From: Myxococcus dinghuensis
GTDB lineage: Bacteria; Myxococcota; Myxococcia; Myxococcales; Myxococcaceae
Direction: 5' to 3'
DNA: 64,000 nucleotides
NCBI RefSeq assembly: GCF_024198235.1
Contig: NZ_JAKCFB010000010.1
Location: 62,001-126,000, forward strand
Shown here: piece after piece, positions 7,170-17,551 of the stretch
Layout: each line of letters starts with the position of its first letter
Position numbering within the stretch: the stretch's first letter is position 1
The notes under the pieces: model-generated
Databases searched by the model: none
The model's input: only the letters and a program-made list of their open reading frames with translations
What the model was told of the DNA's origin: nothing
Program-made: the position numbers and the translations under genes

Positions 7170-7760
7170 ATGGAGCCGGCGCCGCGACCCGAGATGGCCC
7201 GCGAACCTTCGATGGCGTCGACGTGGGGTAGGGGAGCGACGTTCGGGCTCCCGCTCCTGGCGCTCCTCGCGTCCGCGCCAGCCCGGGCCGCCGAGTACGT
7301 GGACACTCCCTACCAGGAGCGGCGGGCCTTCTCGCTGATCCTCGGGCCCGGCGCCTCCTATACGGAGCTGATCAACCGCTCCGACGACGAGGTGATCCAG
7401 GGACTCGACGCCATCCTGGACGTGGGGGCCAGCCTCACGGTGGGCTACTCCGGCAACGAGGTCTTCGTGATGATCCGCGGCAGCGCCCGGGAGCCGGACC
7501 TCTCCCTGGTGGGGGGCTTCCGGAGCGTCTACGGCCAGGAGGACTGGCAGACCTTCTTCGACCTCGGCGCCGTCGTGCGGCCGTTTTCTGGGCCGTGGCT
7601 GGGGCCTCGCGTAGGTTTGGGTCTGCGGCACACCTTCTCGGAACGACTCGCGGTGTACGGGGGGCTCGGGTTCACGCTCGGGTTCGGATCCGGACTGCGC
7701 GGCGACGCCGAGGCCTTCACCGGGGTGCAGTGGATCTTCCCGGTCGGCGGATCACGGTAG
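7170..7760 (+). CDS. secreted, probably outer-membrane protein of unknown function
   Basis: Roughly 180-196 residues depending on start (ATG at 7170, 7194 or 7212). The 7212 start gives the most typical signal peptide, with hydrophobic LPLLALLASAPARA ending at an Ala-x-Ala cleavage site. The mature part alternates hydrophobic and polar residues and has several Gly-rich strands (LTVGYSGNEVFVMIRGSA; LGPRVGLGLRHTF; VYGGLGFTLGFGSG), ending VQWIFPV, which suggests a small beta-barrel. It lies 14 bases after larE on the same strand but has no evident functional tie. The start is uncertain because no strong ribosome site precedes any candidate. Confidence 0.7.
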   Translation: MEPAPRPEMAREPSMASTWGRGATFGLPLLALLASAPARAAEYVDTPYQERRAFSLILGPGASYTELINRSDDEVIQGLDAILDVGASLTVGYSGNEVFVMIRGSAREPDLSLVGGFRSVYGQEDWQTFFDLGAVVRPFSGPWLGPRVGLGLRHTFSERLAVYGGLGFTLGFGSGLRGDAEAFTGVQWIFPVGGSR

Positions 7761-7819
7761 AAATCTTGTGATCCATCAAGCCTGTGAGATGGTGTGCGCA
7801 TCTGTAGGAGGTCGCGCAC

Positions 7820-7984
7820 TTGGACATGAATCCCCGCCTCACCTCGGTGGTCTTCCGGCTCAACCGCGAGAAGCTCGACGCCCTGAAGGAGCTGTCGCGC
7901 TCCACGCGCATCCGCCAGAGCGAGTACCTTCGGGAAGCCATCTCGGATCTGCTGGCGAAGTACGAAGAGCGGCTCGTCGACTGA
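7820..7984 (+). CDS. 54-residue ribbon-helix-helix DNA-binding protein
   Basis: Short gene starting at TTG (7820) with a near-perfect Shine-Dalgarno AGGAGG (7806-7811) 8 bases upstream; an ATG two codons later has poorer spacing. The protein has the layout of MetJ/Arc/CopG-type regulators: a beta strand (RLTSVVFRLNREKLD), helix A (LKELSRSTR) and helix B beginning RQSEYLREAISDLLAKY. Such proteins bind DNA as dimers through the strand. No toxin partner is adjacent, so it is more likely a stand-alone regulator than an antitoxin. Targets unknown. Confidence 0.8.
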   Translation: MDMNPRLTSVVFRLNREKLDALKELSRSTRIRQSEYLREAISDLLAKYEERLVD

Positions 7985-8008
7985 CGGCCGTCCGGGCCCG
8001 ACCGCCCG

Positions 8009-8860
8009 TCACCCGAAGTGGAAGGGTGGCTCGAGCGGAAGCCCCGGGGGGTGGAGGCGCTCCCCGGCGGTGAAAGGGTCCAGCTCCGGAGGGTAGCGGA
8101 CCTCCCAGAGCACCAGGCCGTGCGCGGGCGCCTTGAAGCCCTCCATGGCCGTCCCCGTCTCCAGCGCCGCGCGCCAGTGCTCCTCCGGGAGCCGCCCCGT
8201 GGCCACCTTGAGCGCGCTGCCCACGAGGTAGCGCACCTGGTAGCGCGCGAAGCCATCCCCACTCAGCCGCACTTCGTAGAGGTCGTCGCCCAGCGCGTGC
8301 AGGGCGGCGGACGCGAGCGTGCGCGGCTTCTGGGGGCTGGACTTCTCGTGGAAGGCGATGAAGTCCCGCGTCCCCGTCGCCTGCGAGAGCAGCGACACGA
8401 GCCGCTCCGGCCGCACGCCCGTCGACTCGAGGCCCGGCTCGCGGGCCACGTCCAGCGCGTAGGGCGCCAGGTCACCTGGGACGGGGCCGTCGCCGAGCCA
8501 CAGCCGGTACCGGTACTCCTTGCCGTTCGCGCTCCACTGGGCATGGAAGGAGCGCGGCGCCCGCACCCGACACAGCCCCAGGCCCGGCGGCAGCCGCGCG
8601 GGGAGTCGCGCCTCCAGGGACTCCGGCGAGTCTCCCGCCTCCAGTCGGACGCTCACCACCTGCATCCGCGCGTGGACGCCCCGGTCGGTCCGCCCCGCGG
8701 GCATCACCGTGGCCGGCACACCCTCCGCCCGCAGGGCCTCCTCGAGGGCCTGCTGCACCGTGGGCCCTTCCACCTGGCGCTGGAAGCCGCGGAAGTTTCC
8801 GCCGCGGTACCAGATCCACAGTGCGACAGGAATCCGTTTGTTGGAGGTGGGTGGGAGCAC
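8009..8860 (-). CDS. truA: tRNA pseudouridine(38-40) synthase TruA
   Basis: 283-residue TruA. It isomerises uridines 38-40 in the tRNA anticodon arm. The catalytic Asp is D59 in the family motif AGRTDRGVHA; FRGFQRQ near residue 23 and the conserved FHAQWSANGKEYRYRL and FARYQVRYLVG blocks are also present. Length is slightly above the family norm because of an extended C-terminus. It converges with the ribbon-helix-helix gene and diverges from the GYF-domain gene, with only 44 bases between the two divergent starts. Confidence 0.95.
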   Translation of the reverse strand: MLPPTSNKRIPVALWIWYRGGNFRGFQRQVEGPTVQQALEEALRAEGVPATVMPAGRTDRGVHARMQVVSVRLEAGDSPESLEARLPARLPPGLGLCRVRAPRSFHAQWSANGKEYRYRLWLGDGPVPGDLAPYALDVAREPGLESTGVRPERLVSLLSQATGTRDFIAFHEKSSPQKPRTLASAALHALGDDLYEVRLSGDGFARYQVRYLVGSALKVATGRLPEEHWRAALETGTAMEGFKAPAHGLVLWEVRYPPELDPFTAGERLHPPGLPLEPPFHFG

Positions 8861-8904
8861 GTCGTTGCGAGAGCGCGGGGTTACACGGGATACTCGCGCG
8901 CGAA

Positions 8905-9816
8905 ATGGCGGCTGGACAAGAACTCGCGGCGGACGTGGAGGGGCACTGGCTCTTCCGTCATGGTGACCTGGTCCTCGGACCGGTGAGTGGGCGGCAGATC
9001 GTCGAGAAGCTCCAGAGTGGGGAGCTGACGCCGGATGCGCTCGTCGCGCTCGCGGGGGAGCGGGACTTCCACAAGATGCGTGACGTGGAGCCCTTCAAGG
9101 TCCACGTGGCGCTCGAGGAGGCCCGGGCCCGCGTGGACGCGGCGGTGCTCGTCGAGCAGGAGAAGAACCGCAAGCGGATGGCGCTCCTCGCCGGCGTGGC
9201 GGCGGGCCTCGTGCTGGTGCTCGGCACGGGCGGCTTCGTCCTCGCGCGCAACGCCGCGGTGCACGGCTGGTTCGGCGAGGAGGACTTCGAGGGCATCGAG
9301 ATGGAGGCCCCCGTCATCCGCCTGGCCCAGGCGCGTCAGGACGACGAGGAGCTCTTCGAGTACCCCACCAACGGCACCGCGCGCCCGGCCGGCAAGCCCG
9401 CGGGTGAGACGGCGCCGAAGCCCGGCACCAAGCCGACGGCGGTCGCCACCCGCGCCGAGGACCGCAAGCCGCCGCGTCCCTCGGGCTCCGTGGCCACCGA
9501 CCCGGACGGCCTGGAGATGGGGCAGCAGTTCGACCAGTCCGCCATCAACAAGGTGGTGGCCGGCAACAAGTCGACGTTGTTCCGCTGCTTCAAGGAGGAG
9601 GCCGAGCGCAGTCCCGGGCTCGCCGCGAAGATTCCGCTGGAGTTCGTCATCGGCAACGATGGCCGGGTGAGCAAGCTCTGGGTGGACAACCCCCAGTTCA
9701 AGAAGGGTCCACTCTACGACTGTCTCTTGTCGGAGCTGCAGAAGTGGCCGTTCCGCGCCTACGAAGGCGAGCGGGCGACGGTGGGACTGGCCTTCAACAT
9801 CGGCAAGCGAGGGTAG
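8905..9816 (+). CDS. GYF-domain membrane protein with AgmX/PglI-type C-terminal domain
   Basis: 303 residues in three parts. An N-terminal GYF_2-like domain (about 5-65: HWLFRHGDLVLGPVSGRQIVEKLQSGELTP) is followed by a basic segment and one membrane helix (about 93-115, LLAGVAAGLVLVLGTGGFVL), then a Pro/Lys/Thr-rich linker. The C-terminal domain (about 205-303) has the AgmX/PglI pattern with two Cys (FRCFKEEAERSP and YDCLLSELQKWPF) that may pair. Proteins of this build are abundant in myxobacteria, and AgmX was named for a gliding-motility defect, but this one cannot be assigned to motility. ATG at 8905 was chosen because earlier codons lie in truA's promoter region. Confidence 0.82.
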   Translation: MAAGQELAADVEGHWLFRHGDLVLGPVSGRQIVEKLQSGELTPDALVALAGERDFHKMRDVEPFKVHVALEEARARVDAAVLVEQEKNRKRMALLAGVAAGLVLVLGTGGFVLARNAAVHGWFGEEDFEGIEMEAPVIRLAQARQDDEELFEYPTNGTARPAGKPAGETAPKPGTKPTAVATRAEDRKPPRPSGSVATDPDGLEMGQQFDQSAINKVVAGNKSTLFRCFKEEAERSPGLAAKIPLEFVIGNDGRVSKLWVDNPQFKKGPLYDCLLSELQKWPFRAYEGERATVGLAFNIGKRG

Positions 9817-9843
9817 GGTCAGTTTCTTGCCCACCTCCCGGCC

Positions 9844-10500
9844 ATGCCTCATACCGGGGCCATGTCCGCCGCATCCGTTGCCGAGACCGAAATCGCGAAG
9901 AAGGCGATGAGTGTCCCCCCGGGGACCTTCCGCCACACCGTGCTGCTGGCCGCCAAGCGCTTCAAGTCCACCTGGGCCGAGCTGGGCAAGTTGCTCGTCA
10001 GCGTGCGGGACGAGGCCAAGTTCGAGGAGTGGGGCTACCCCACCTTCGAGGCGTACTGCCTCAAGGAACTGCACATCAAGAAGCAGACCGCCCTCAAGCT
10101 CACGCGCTCCTTCAGCTTCCTCGCCAAGCACGAGGACGAGGAGGAGCTCAAGGCGCAGGAGTTCCCGGAGAAGGCCCCGGCCTTCGAGGTCATCGAGGTC
10201 CTGGCCGACGCGGAGGAGCGGGGGCAGTTGTCGCCCACTGAATACAAATCCCTACGTGACAGCATCTGGAGCCCGGAGAAGTCTCCGACGGAGCTGAAGA
10301 AGGAGTTCACGGAGCGCTTCCCCAAGCCGCCGCCGGAGCCTCCCTCCGACAGCCTCCAGGTGCGCAAGCTGGCGTCCATGGCCCGGAAGCTCGCGAGCGA
10401 GCTGGCGGGGTGTCGGAAGATACCGAACGCCGTCGCCGAGCGGGCAGCCGCCCTGGCGGATGATGTCGAAGAGCTCGCCTCGGGCGTGACTGACGCCTGA
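9844..10500 (+). CDS. conserved hypothetical protein
   Basis: 218-residue soluble protein (start could also be ATG 9862). It has a helical N-terminal region, LLAAKRFKSTWAELGKLLVS, then EEWGYPTFEAYCLKELHIKKQTALKL, a pattern like a small helix-turn-helix or nucleoid-associated fold, and a charged middle. It ends with a long helix rich in Ala/Glu/Leu (AVAERAAALADDVEELASG). I do not recognise the family. It sits 27 bases after the GYF-domain gene and 222 bases before clpX, on the same strand. Confidence 0.7.
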   Translation: MPHTGAMSAASVAETEIAKKAMSVPPGTFRHTVLLAAKRFKSTWAELGKLLVSVRDEAKFEEWGYPTFEAYCLKELHIKKQTALKLTRSFSFLAKHEDEEELKAQEFPEKAPAFEVIEVLADAEERGQLSPTEYKSLRDSIWSPEKSPTELKKEFTERFPKPPPEPPSDSLQVRKLASMARKLASELAGCRKIPNAVAERAAALADDVEELASGVTDA

Positions 10501-10569
10501 CTCGCTGTTACTGAACGCTGACCCGTTGTGGAGGCTGTACGCTCCGTAACGGGCCCGCACCGCCGGGCT

Positions 10570-10598
10570 TCCTGCCCGAGGAGGAGGGCCCTATAGTG
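10570..10598 (+). promoter_or_regulatory. probable clpX promoter
   Basis: A good -10 box TATAGT (10593-10598) lies in the 222-base gap before clpX, with a weak -35 TTCCTG (10570-10575) at 17 bases. The transcript would have a leader of about 120 bases containing a GGGCCC/GGGCCC repeat. Only the -10 is convincing. Confidence 0.45.
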
Positions 10599-10722
10599 GT
10601 TGTGGGCCCCATGTAGGTGGGCCTGACGGCTGTTCGAGACGTGGGCAGGCCGTTTGGGTAGGGGAGCGGTGGACGGCGAAGTGGCTCCGGGGGTACCGGG
10701 GTCGGCGAACTCGGAGGCGGCA

Positions 10723-12000
<1,278 letters not shown>

Positions 12001-12020
12001 CGGCGCGTCGCTTCACCTCG

Positions 12021-12043
12021 GGGTCCGGGCTGGCTCCGGACCC
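12021..12043. terminator. hairpin between convergent clpX and the large hybrid kinase gene
   Basis: Perfect 8-bp stem GGGTCCGG / CCGGACCC with a 7-base loop, 20 bases past the clpX stop. No U-tract follows, as is common in GC-rich genomes. Confidence 0.6.
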
Positions 12044-12050
12044 GCTCGCG

Positions 12051-12081
12051 GGCCCCTCCTTCCCTGGTGGAACGAGGGGCC
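12051..12081. terminator. second hairpin in the same convergent gap
   Basis: GGCCCCTC / GAGGGGCC, 8-bp perfect stem with a 15-base loop. Together with the hairpin at 12021 it can stop transcription from both sides. Confidence 0.5.
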
Positions 12082-12117
12082 TTCGCATGTCCGGCGTCCA
12101 CCGCCGACAGGGGCGCG

Positions 12118-15100
12118 TCAGGCCACGGCGCCCACGCGGGCGCCTCGGGGGGCGGGGAGGGTGATGACGAACTCGGTAGACTCGCCGAGCGTGCTCTCCA
12201 CGCGAATCTCGCCCTGGTGCTCCTGGACGATGTCGTGGCAGAGCGACAGGCCCAGTCCCGTGCCGGAGCCCGCGGGCTTGGTGGTGAAGAACGGGTCGAA
12301 GAGCCTGTCGCGAATCGCCTCCGGGATGCCCGGACCGTTGTCCCGCACGCGCAGCTCCACGCGGTCGCCCACGCGGCGCGTGGAGACCTGGATGCGGGGG
12401 ACGTAGTCGGGGCCCAGCCCTCGCTGCTTCTGCACCGTGGCGTAGAAGGCGTTGTCGAGGATGTTGATGAGCAGGCGGCTGATGTCGCCCGCCACCACCT
12501 CCACCGTCCCCACGCCCGGGTCCAGCTCCGACTCCGTCTGCACCGTGGAGGCCCCCGCCCGGGCCCGCAGGCCCTGGACGGCCAGGTTGACGCTGTCGCG
12601 AATCAGCACGTTCAGGTCCGCGCGGCTGCGCGAGCCCTCCGAGCGCCGCGAGTGGCGCAACATCGTCTTGATGATGTCCGACGCGCGACGCCCATGGGAC
12701 TGGATGCGCTGGGAGTTCTGCTTCAGGTCCTCCAGCACCTCCAACACCTCCTCCTCCGTCCGCGTCTCCAGTCTGCCGGACACGCCCCGCAGCGACGTCT
12801 CCAACTCGCCGGCCAGCCGCACGGAGAGCTCCGAGAAGTTGTTCACGAAGTTGAGCGGGTTCTGCAACTCGTGGGCGATGCCCGCGGTGAGCGCGCCCAG
12901 TGACGCCAGCTTCTCCTGCGCCACCAACTGGCGCTGCATCTCCTGGATGCGCGTCAGCGTGTCCGCGAGCTCCACGTTCTTGGTCTGCAGCTCGATGGTG
13001 CGCTCCTCCACCCGCCGCTCCAGCGTGTGGCTGTACTCCTCCAGGCTGGCGTACAGCCCCGCGTTCTCCAGGGAGATGGCGGCCTGGAAGGACAACAGTC
13101 GGAGGACCTCCAGCCGCTCGGGGGTGAACGCGCCGCGAGTCGCGTCGTTCTCCAGGTACAGCACGCCCGTCAGCGAGCCCTGCTTCAACAGCGGACTGCA
13201 CAGCACGGACTTCGGCCGCGCCGAGCGCACGTACGGGTCCTCCGAGAAGGGCTCCTCCGCCGTGGCGTCGTCCAGGAGCACCGTCTCTCCCGTGCGCACC
13301 ACGTAATGGATGATGGAGACGGGCAGCGCCGTGGAGGACTCCACCGGCACGGCCTGCTCCACCAGCACGTGGGCGCCATCGACGGAGCCCTCGGCCTCGA
13401 TGAAGAGGCCCTCGTGCTTCTTCAGGATGAGGTAGCCGCGCCGCGCCCCCGCGTTCTCGATGAGCAGCGTCATCAGCTTGCGCAGGAGCTTGTCGAGGAC
13501 GATTTCGCCCGACAGGGCGCGGGCCGTCTTGAGCACCGACTCCAGGTCGAGCGCGGCCAACGGCGTTCCGCTCGTCTCCTCGACGCGCAGGGGCTCGGGC
13601 CGAGAGGTCAGCAGGCGCGGATGCTCGCGCTCCAGGCGCGTCGCCACGGCCTTCGCGCCCCAGCGCAGGTACGCGGCCCGGGCTTCCTCCAGATAGGCCC
13701 TGGCCACGCGCTCGCGCCCATGGCCCAGATGGAAGCGGGCGGCCTGCTCACACGCCACGCCCTCGTCGAGCGACAGCCCATGCTCCCGCGCGAGCCGGAT
13801 GGCCCGGTCATACCCGTCCGCGGCCTCGACGTCCCGGCCGTCCAGGCGCGCCCGCTCCGCGTCCAGCAGCTCCGCGCGGGCGCCATAGTTCATGGGCGCG
13901 GTGTGGGCCCAGCCGCGCATCTGCTTGCGGATCGAATCGATGGCGCGGGAGGCGCGCAGTCGCTCCAGCGGCCCGCGTCGCGGGTGGAGGGCGATGAGGG
14001 CCAGGCCCTGGAAGAACTTGTACCAGGGCAGGTAGATCTGCCCGGTGATGAGCTCGACGCGGGCGTCCACCTCGGCCGCGCTCGCCGCGGCGCCTCGGGC
14101 ATCCCCCCACAGCCAGCAGCGCATGGTGCGCATCACCTCGCAGGTGGCGATGCCGTTCGCGTAGCCCTGCTGGTGATAGAGGGCGAGCAGCTCCCGCTCC
14201 CGCGTGGCCGGATCTCCCACCGCCGCGCCGGTCAGCGCGTCCAGGGTGTGGCGGGTGTACTGGAGGAACGGGACGTTGGGGTGCCGGTGCGCGGCGAGCG
14301 CGTCGAGGTGGCGGTCGATGCGCGGCCCCTGGTCCGACAGCCCGTCCTTCGCGACGAGCGACACCGCGCAGCCCGCGCTCGCGCTGAAGGCGAAGTATTC
14401 GATGTCTCCCGTCTCCTGTCCCTTGCGCGCGCCCATGAAGAAGTCGTCCACGCAGGGGGACAACGGCTCCTTCCAGTGGCGGATGAACAGGTTGAAGAGG
14501 AAGTTCACCATGGCCCGCAGGCTCTCCGCCTGGAACCGGTCCACCGTCTTCAGCGCCAGCCGCCCGTAGCGGAAGCCCTCCTCGGGATTTCCCAGGTGGA
14601 CGCTCAGCATCAGCCCGTAGCCCACGTAGCCGAAGGCCGCCGTGCCCGTCGCGCCGTGACGGATGGACAGTTGGAGGGTGCGCAGCACGACGAGCGGGAA
14701 GAGCAGGGGACGGGCCATGAACGCGGCCGCGGCCAGCTTCATCATCAGCCGCAGCGTGGCCAGCAGCAGCGGGTCCGTCAGCTCCGGGAGGGACTCCAGG
14801 TCCTCCGGCTTGCGCATGCCGAGCAGCACCTTCGTCTTCGCCACGGCGGCCAGGACGTGCGGCTGGATGGGCCGCGCCGGGAAGCTCTGGCCCAGCGTGT
14901 CCAGCACATGGAGGCCCAGGTCCACCGCGCGCTCGTGTTCGCCCCGGTGTGAATGGCACTGGAGGCGGACCAGGTGGACGCGCACCTGCTCCAGCCGGTC
15001 CACCGCGTGCGCGAGGGCCGTGGTCGCCAGCCGCTCCATCTGCTCGAAGTCCGCGGCGAGGTAGGCCGCCTCGGCCGCCTCGACGTGCAGGTCGAAGGAC

Positions 15101-17436
15101 AACACGCGGTCCCGGTTCCACCCCTCGTCGCCCAGGAGCTGTCGCCCCGTGAGCAGCAACCGCAGCGCCGCGGCCCACGCGCCGCGCGACTTGGCGCCCC
15201 GGCCCGCGCGCAGGTCGAGCTCCGCCACGCGGTGCCGCTCCTCCGCGTCCCGCAGCACGGGCAGGGCCAGGTGGAAGTGGCTCACGATGTCCGCGAGCTG
15301 CTCGTCCAGGAGCGCGGGCGGCGTGTGGCGCAGGAGCAGCCGGCCGATGCGCGCGTGCAGCTCCACCCGCGCCTCGGCGCTCAGCAACTCGAGCGCGGCC
15401 TGTTGGACGCGGTCGTGCGCGAACTGGAACGTGTCCGCCGGCTCCCCATCCCCGGGCGGGCCGCCCACGGGCGCCACGAGGCCCGCCTGGAGCACCTCGT
15501 CCAGGTCGAGCTCCGTCTGGCGGTTGGGTTGCTCGAGGACGAGGGCGAGGCCCCGCAGCGAGAAGGTGTGGCCGAGCGCCGCGGCCACGGGGAGCAGGGC
15601 CTGCGCGCCCGGGCTCAGCTCGCGGATGCGCGCCGTGAGCAGCGCCACCACGCCGTCGCTGAAGTCCTGGCCCCGGAGCGCGCCGCCGTCCCAGCGGAAG
15701 CCGCCTCCTTCCGCGTCGAAGCGCACGAGGCCGCGCTCGTAGAAGGCGCGCAGCAACTGCACCGCGAAGAACGGGTTGCCCTCCGTGAGGGAGAGCACCG
15801 TCGCGCCAAGCTGCGTGTCCGGTTGTCCGGCGGCGGGAGGGAACACGTCCGCGACCAGCCGGTTCAGGACCTCGGGCGGCAGGGGCGACAGGTCGACGCG
15901 TTGCAGGGGGGCACCCGCCTCGCGCAGCGCCTGCGTCAGCACCTCCACCGGGTGCTCCGGCCCCAACTCCTCCGCGCGGCAGGCGGCGACGACGAGGACG
16001 TTCTGGAGCCCCTTGTCCGTCAGCAGCGAGCGCAGCCACTGGAGGCTGGCGCCGTCGGCCCACTGGAGGTCGTCGAGCACCATGACGAGCGGATGCTCGG
16101 GCGTGGCGAGCGAGCCGACCAGCTTGCGCAGCACCAGTTGGAACCGCAGCTCCGACTCCGCGGGGCCCAGCTCGGGCACGGGGGGCTGCTCACCCAGCAC
16201 CAGGCCCAGGCGCGGCACCGCGTCCACCACCAGCCGCCCCATCCCCGCGAGGCCTTCCAACAACTGCTGGCGCCACTGCTCCAGGTCCTCCTCGCCGAGC
16301 AGGCTGCGGGCCACCTCGCGGAACGCCTCGAAGATGCCGCTGTAGGGCGTGTCGCGCAGGAGCTGGTCGTACTTGCCACGCACGAACAGGCCATGCCGGC
16401 GGGCGACGGGGCGCTTGAGCGAGCCGGTGAGGGCGGACTTGCCCAGGCCCGCGGCGCCGGTGACGAGCACGAAGCCCGCGCGCCCGGTGGCCGCCCGCTC
16501 GAACGCCTCGCGCAGCGCGAGCTGTTCCGTGTCGCGCCCGTAGAGCTTGTCCGGGAGCGTGAAGCGCTCGGGGACGTCCTTCGTGCCCAGCTCGAACGGG
16601 GGCAGGGTGCCCGTCGCGTCGAGGGTGTCGAGGCAGCGCTGGAGGTCCGCGACGAGGCCGTAGGCGCTCTGGTAGCGGTCCTCGGGGGACTTGGCGAGCA
16701 GCTTGAGGACGAGGTCCGACAGCGGTGCTGGCAGCGCCGGTTCGAGCGAGCGGGGCGACGGCGGGGGAACGGCCACGTGCGCGTGGATGAGCCCCAGGGC
16801 GTCGGCGTCCGCGAAGGGGCGCCGCCCCGTGAACATCTCGAAGAGCATCACCCCGAGCGAGTAGAAGTCGCTGCGGGAGTCCACGCTGCGGTGCGTGCGA
16901 CCCGTGCCCTCCGGTGACAGGTATTCGAGCGCGCCCTCCAGCCGCTCCGGTGCGACGGGGGCGACCTCGGCGCGGGCCCGGCGCGTGGCCAGCGTGAGGC
17001 CCGTCAGCTTCACGGAGGCGCCCTCCGCGCCGAGCAGGACGCTGGCCGGCTGGAGGTTGCGGTGGAGGATGCCCGAGGCGTGCAACTGCCCCAGGGCCCG
17101 CGCCAGCGACACGGCGATGCGGCACGCGGCGCGGACGTCCAGCCGCCCCTGGCCCAGTCGCGTGGCGAGGGTGGCCTCGCCATAGCCCTCCAGCACGAGC
17201 ACCTGCACGCCCTGGCGTGGCTCCTCGAGGGCGAGCGGACGCAGGACGCCGTCGAGCTGGAGCGCGTGGGTGAGCTCGAACTCGTGTCGCAGTTGCTGAG
17301 CCAGCGGTGGGCGGGAGGTGTCCGCGACCTTGAGGGTCACGGAGGCGCCATCCTGGATGCGCGTGGCGCGCAGGAGCGGGAAGGGGCCGGAGGAGGAAAG
17401 GGCGCTGTCGCTTCGGTACCCAGGAACTTCAATCAT
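12118..17436 (-). CDS. hybrid protein: kinase-like domain, AAA-type ATPase, GAF, histidine kinase
   Basis: 1772-residue signalling protein of the class called trifunctional Ser/Thr kinase/ATPase/sensor kinase. Order: kinase-like domain (about 1-265), predicted ATPase with P-loop TGAAGLGKS (about 320-335) and a long helical repeat region (about 580-1260), GAF domain (about 1320-1470), then a histidine kinase with H-box AGIAHELQNPLNFVNNF, N-box region LINILDNAFYA and G boxes DNGPGIPE and GSGTGLGLSL. The histidine kinase looks intact. The kinase head does not: HRDLKPxN is HRNLQPAS, the DFG position reads GLT, and the glycine loop is lost, so it is probably a pseudokinase. No response regulator is adjacent. 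It is divergent from crtI. Confidence 0.9.
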   Translation of the reverse strand: MIEVPGYRSDSALSSSGPFPLLRATRIQDGASVTLKVADTSRPPLAQQLRHEFELTHALQLDGVLRPLALEEPRQGVQVLVLEGYGEATLATRLGQGRLDVRAACRIAVSLARALGQLHASGILHRNLQPASVLLGAEGASVKLTGLTLATRRARAEVAPVAPERLEGALEYLSPEGTGRTHRSVDSRSDFYSLGVMLFEMFTGRRPFADADALGLIHAHVAVPPPSPRSLEPALPAPLSDLVLKLLAKSPEDRYQSAYGLVADLQRCLDTLDATGTLPPFELGTKDVPERFTLPDKLYGRDTEQLALREAFERAATGRAGFVLVTGAAGLGKSALTGSLKRPVARRHGLFVRGKYDQLLRDTPYSGIFEAFREVARSLLGEEDLEQWRQQLLEGLAGMGRLVVDAVPRLGLVLGEQPPVPELGPAESELRFQLVLRKLVGSLATPEHPLVMVLDDLQWADGASLQWLRSLLTDKGLQNVLVVAACRAEELGPEHPVEVLTQALREAGAPLQRVDLSPLPPEVLNRLVADVFPPAAGQPDTQLGATVLSLTEGNPFFAVQLLRAFYERGLVRFDAEGGGFRWDGGALRGQDFSDGVVALLTARIRELSPGAQALLPVAAALGHTFSLRGLALVLEQPNRQTELDLDEVLQAGLVAPVGGPPGDGEPADTFQFAHDRVQQAALELLSAEARVELHARIGRLLLRHTPPALLDEQLADIVSHFHLALPVLRDAEERHRVAELDLRAGRGAKSRGAWAAALRLLLTGRQLLGDEGWNRDRVLSFDLHVEAAEAAYLAADFEQMERLATTALAHAVDRLEQVRVHLVRLQCHSHRGEHERAVDLGLHVLDTLGQSFPARPIQPHVLAAVAKTKVLLGMRKPEDLESLPELTDPLLLATLRLMMKLAAAAFMARPLLFPLVVLRTLQLSIRHGATGTAAFGYVGYGLMLSVHLGNPEEGFRYGRLALKTVDRFQAESLRAMVNFLFNLFIRHWKEPLSPCVDDFFMGARKGQETGDIEYFAFSASAGCAVSLVAKDGLSDQGPRIDRHLDALAAHRHPNVPFLQYTRHTLDALTGAAVGDPATRERELLALYHQQGYANGIATCEVMRTMRCWLWGDARGAAASAAEVDARVELITGQIYLPWYKFFQGLALIALHPRRGPLERLRASRAIDSIRKQMRGWAHTAPMNYGARAELLDAERARLDGRDVEAADGYDRAIRLAREHGLSLDEGVACEQAARFHLGHGRERVARAYLEEARAAYLRWGAKAVATRLEREHPRLLTSRPEPLRVEETSGTPLAALDLESVLKTARALSGEIVLDKLLRKLMTLLIENAGARRGYLILKKHEGLFIEAEGSVDGAHVLVEQAVPVESSTALPVSIIHYVVRTGETVLLDDATAEEPFSEDPYVRSARPKSVLCSPLLKQGSLTGVLYLENDATRGAFTPERLEVLRLLSFQAAISLENAGLYASLEEYSHTLERRVEERTIELQTKNVELADTLTRIQEMQRQLVAQEKLASLGALTAGIAHELQNPLNFVNNFSELSVRLAGELETSLRGVSGRLETRTEEEVLEVLEDLKQNSQRIQSHGRRASDIIKTMLRHSRRSEGSRSRADLNVLIRDSVNLAVQGLRARAGASTVQTESELDPGVGTVEVVAGDISRLLINILDNAFYATVQKQRGLGPDYVPRIQVSTRRVGDRVELRVRDNGPGIPEAIRDRLFDPFFTTKPAGSGTGLGLSLCHDIVQEHQGEIRVESTLGESTEFVITLPAPRGARVGAVA

Positions 17437-17551
17437 TGCTGAACCCGTGCGCGCAGGGGCGCGGCACCCCCCTTTAGGCGGTGGAGGCTAGCCGTGGCAC
17501 CGAGGGCTCGCAACACCACCGGGACTACCTGTCAGTGGGGGCGCCTGCTCG

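Noticed and set aside
7820-7984. Antitoxin of a toxin-antitoxin pair
   Set aside because: No small toxin-like frame lies within reach on the same strand; the next gene is truA on the opposite strand.
10654-10722. Longer ClpX beginning at TTG 10654
   Set aside because: The extension is Gly/Ala/Pro-rich and not seen in ClpX; GTG 10723 has GGAGG and gives the usual length.
17437-17551. Light-responsive ECF-type promoter before crtI
   Set aside because: I looked for a GGAAAC-like -35 as known for light-induced carotenoid genes of Myxococcus and found no convincing copy in this spacer.
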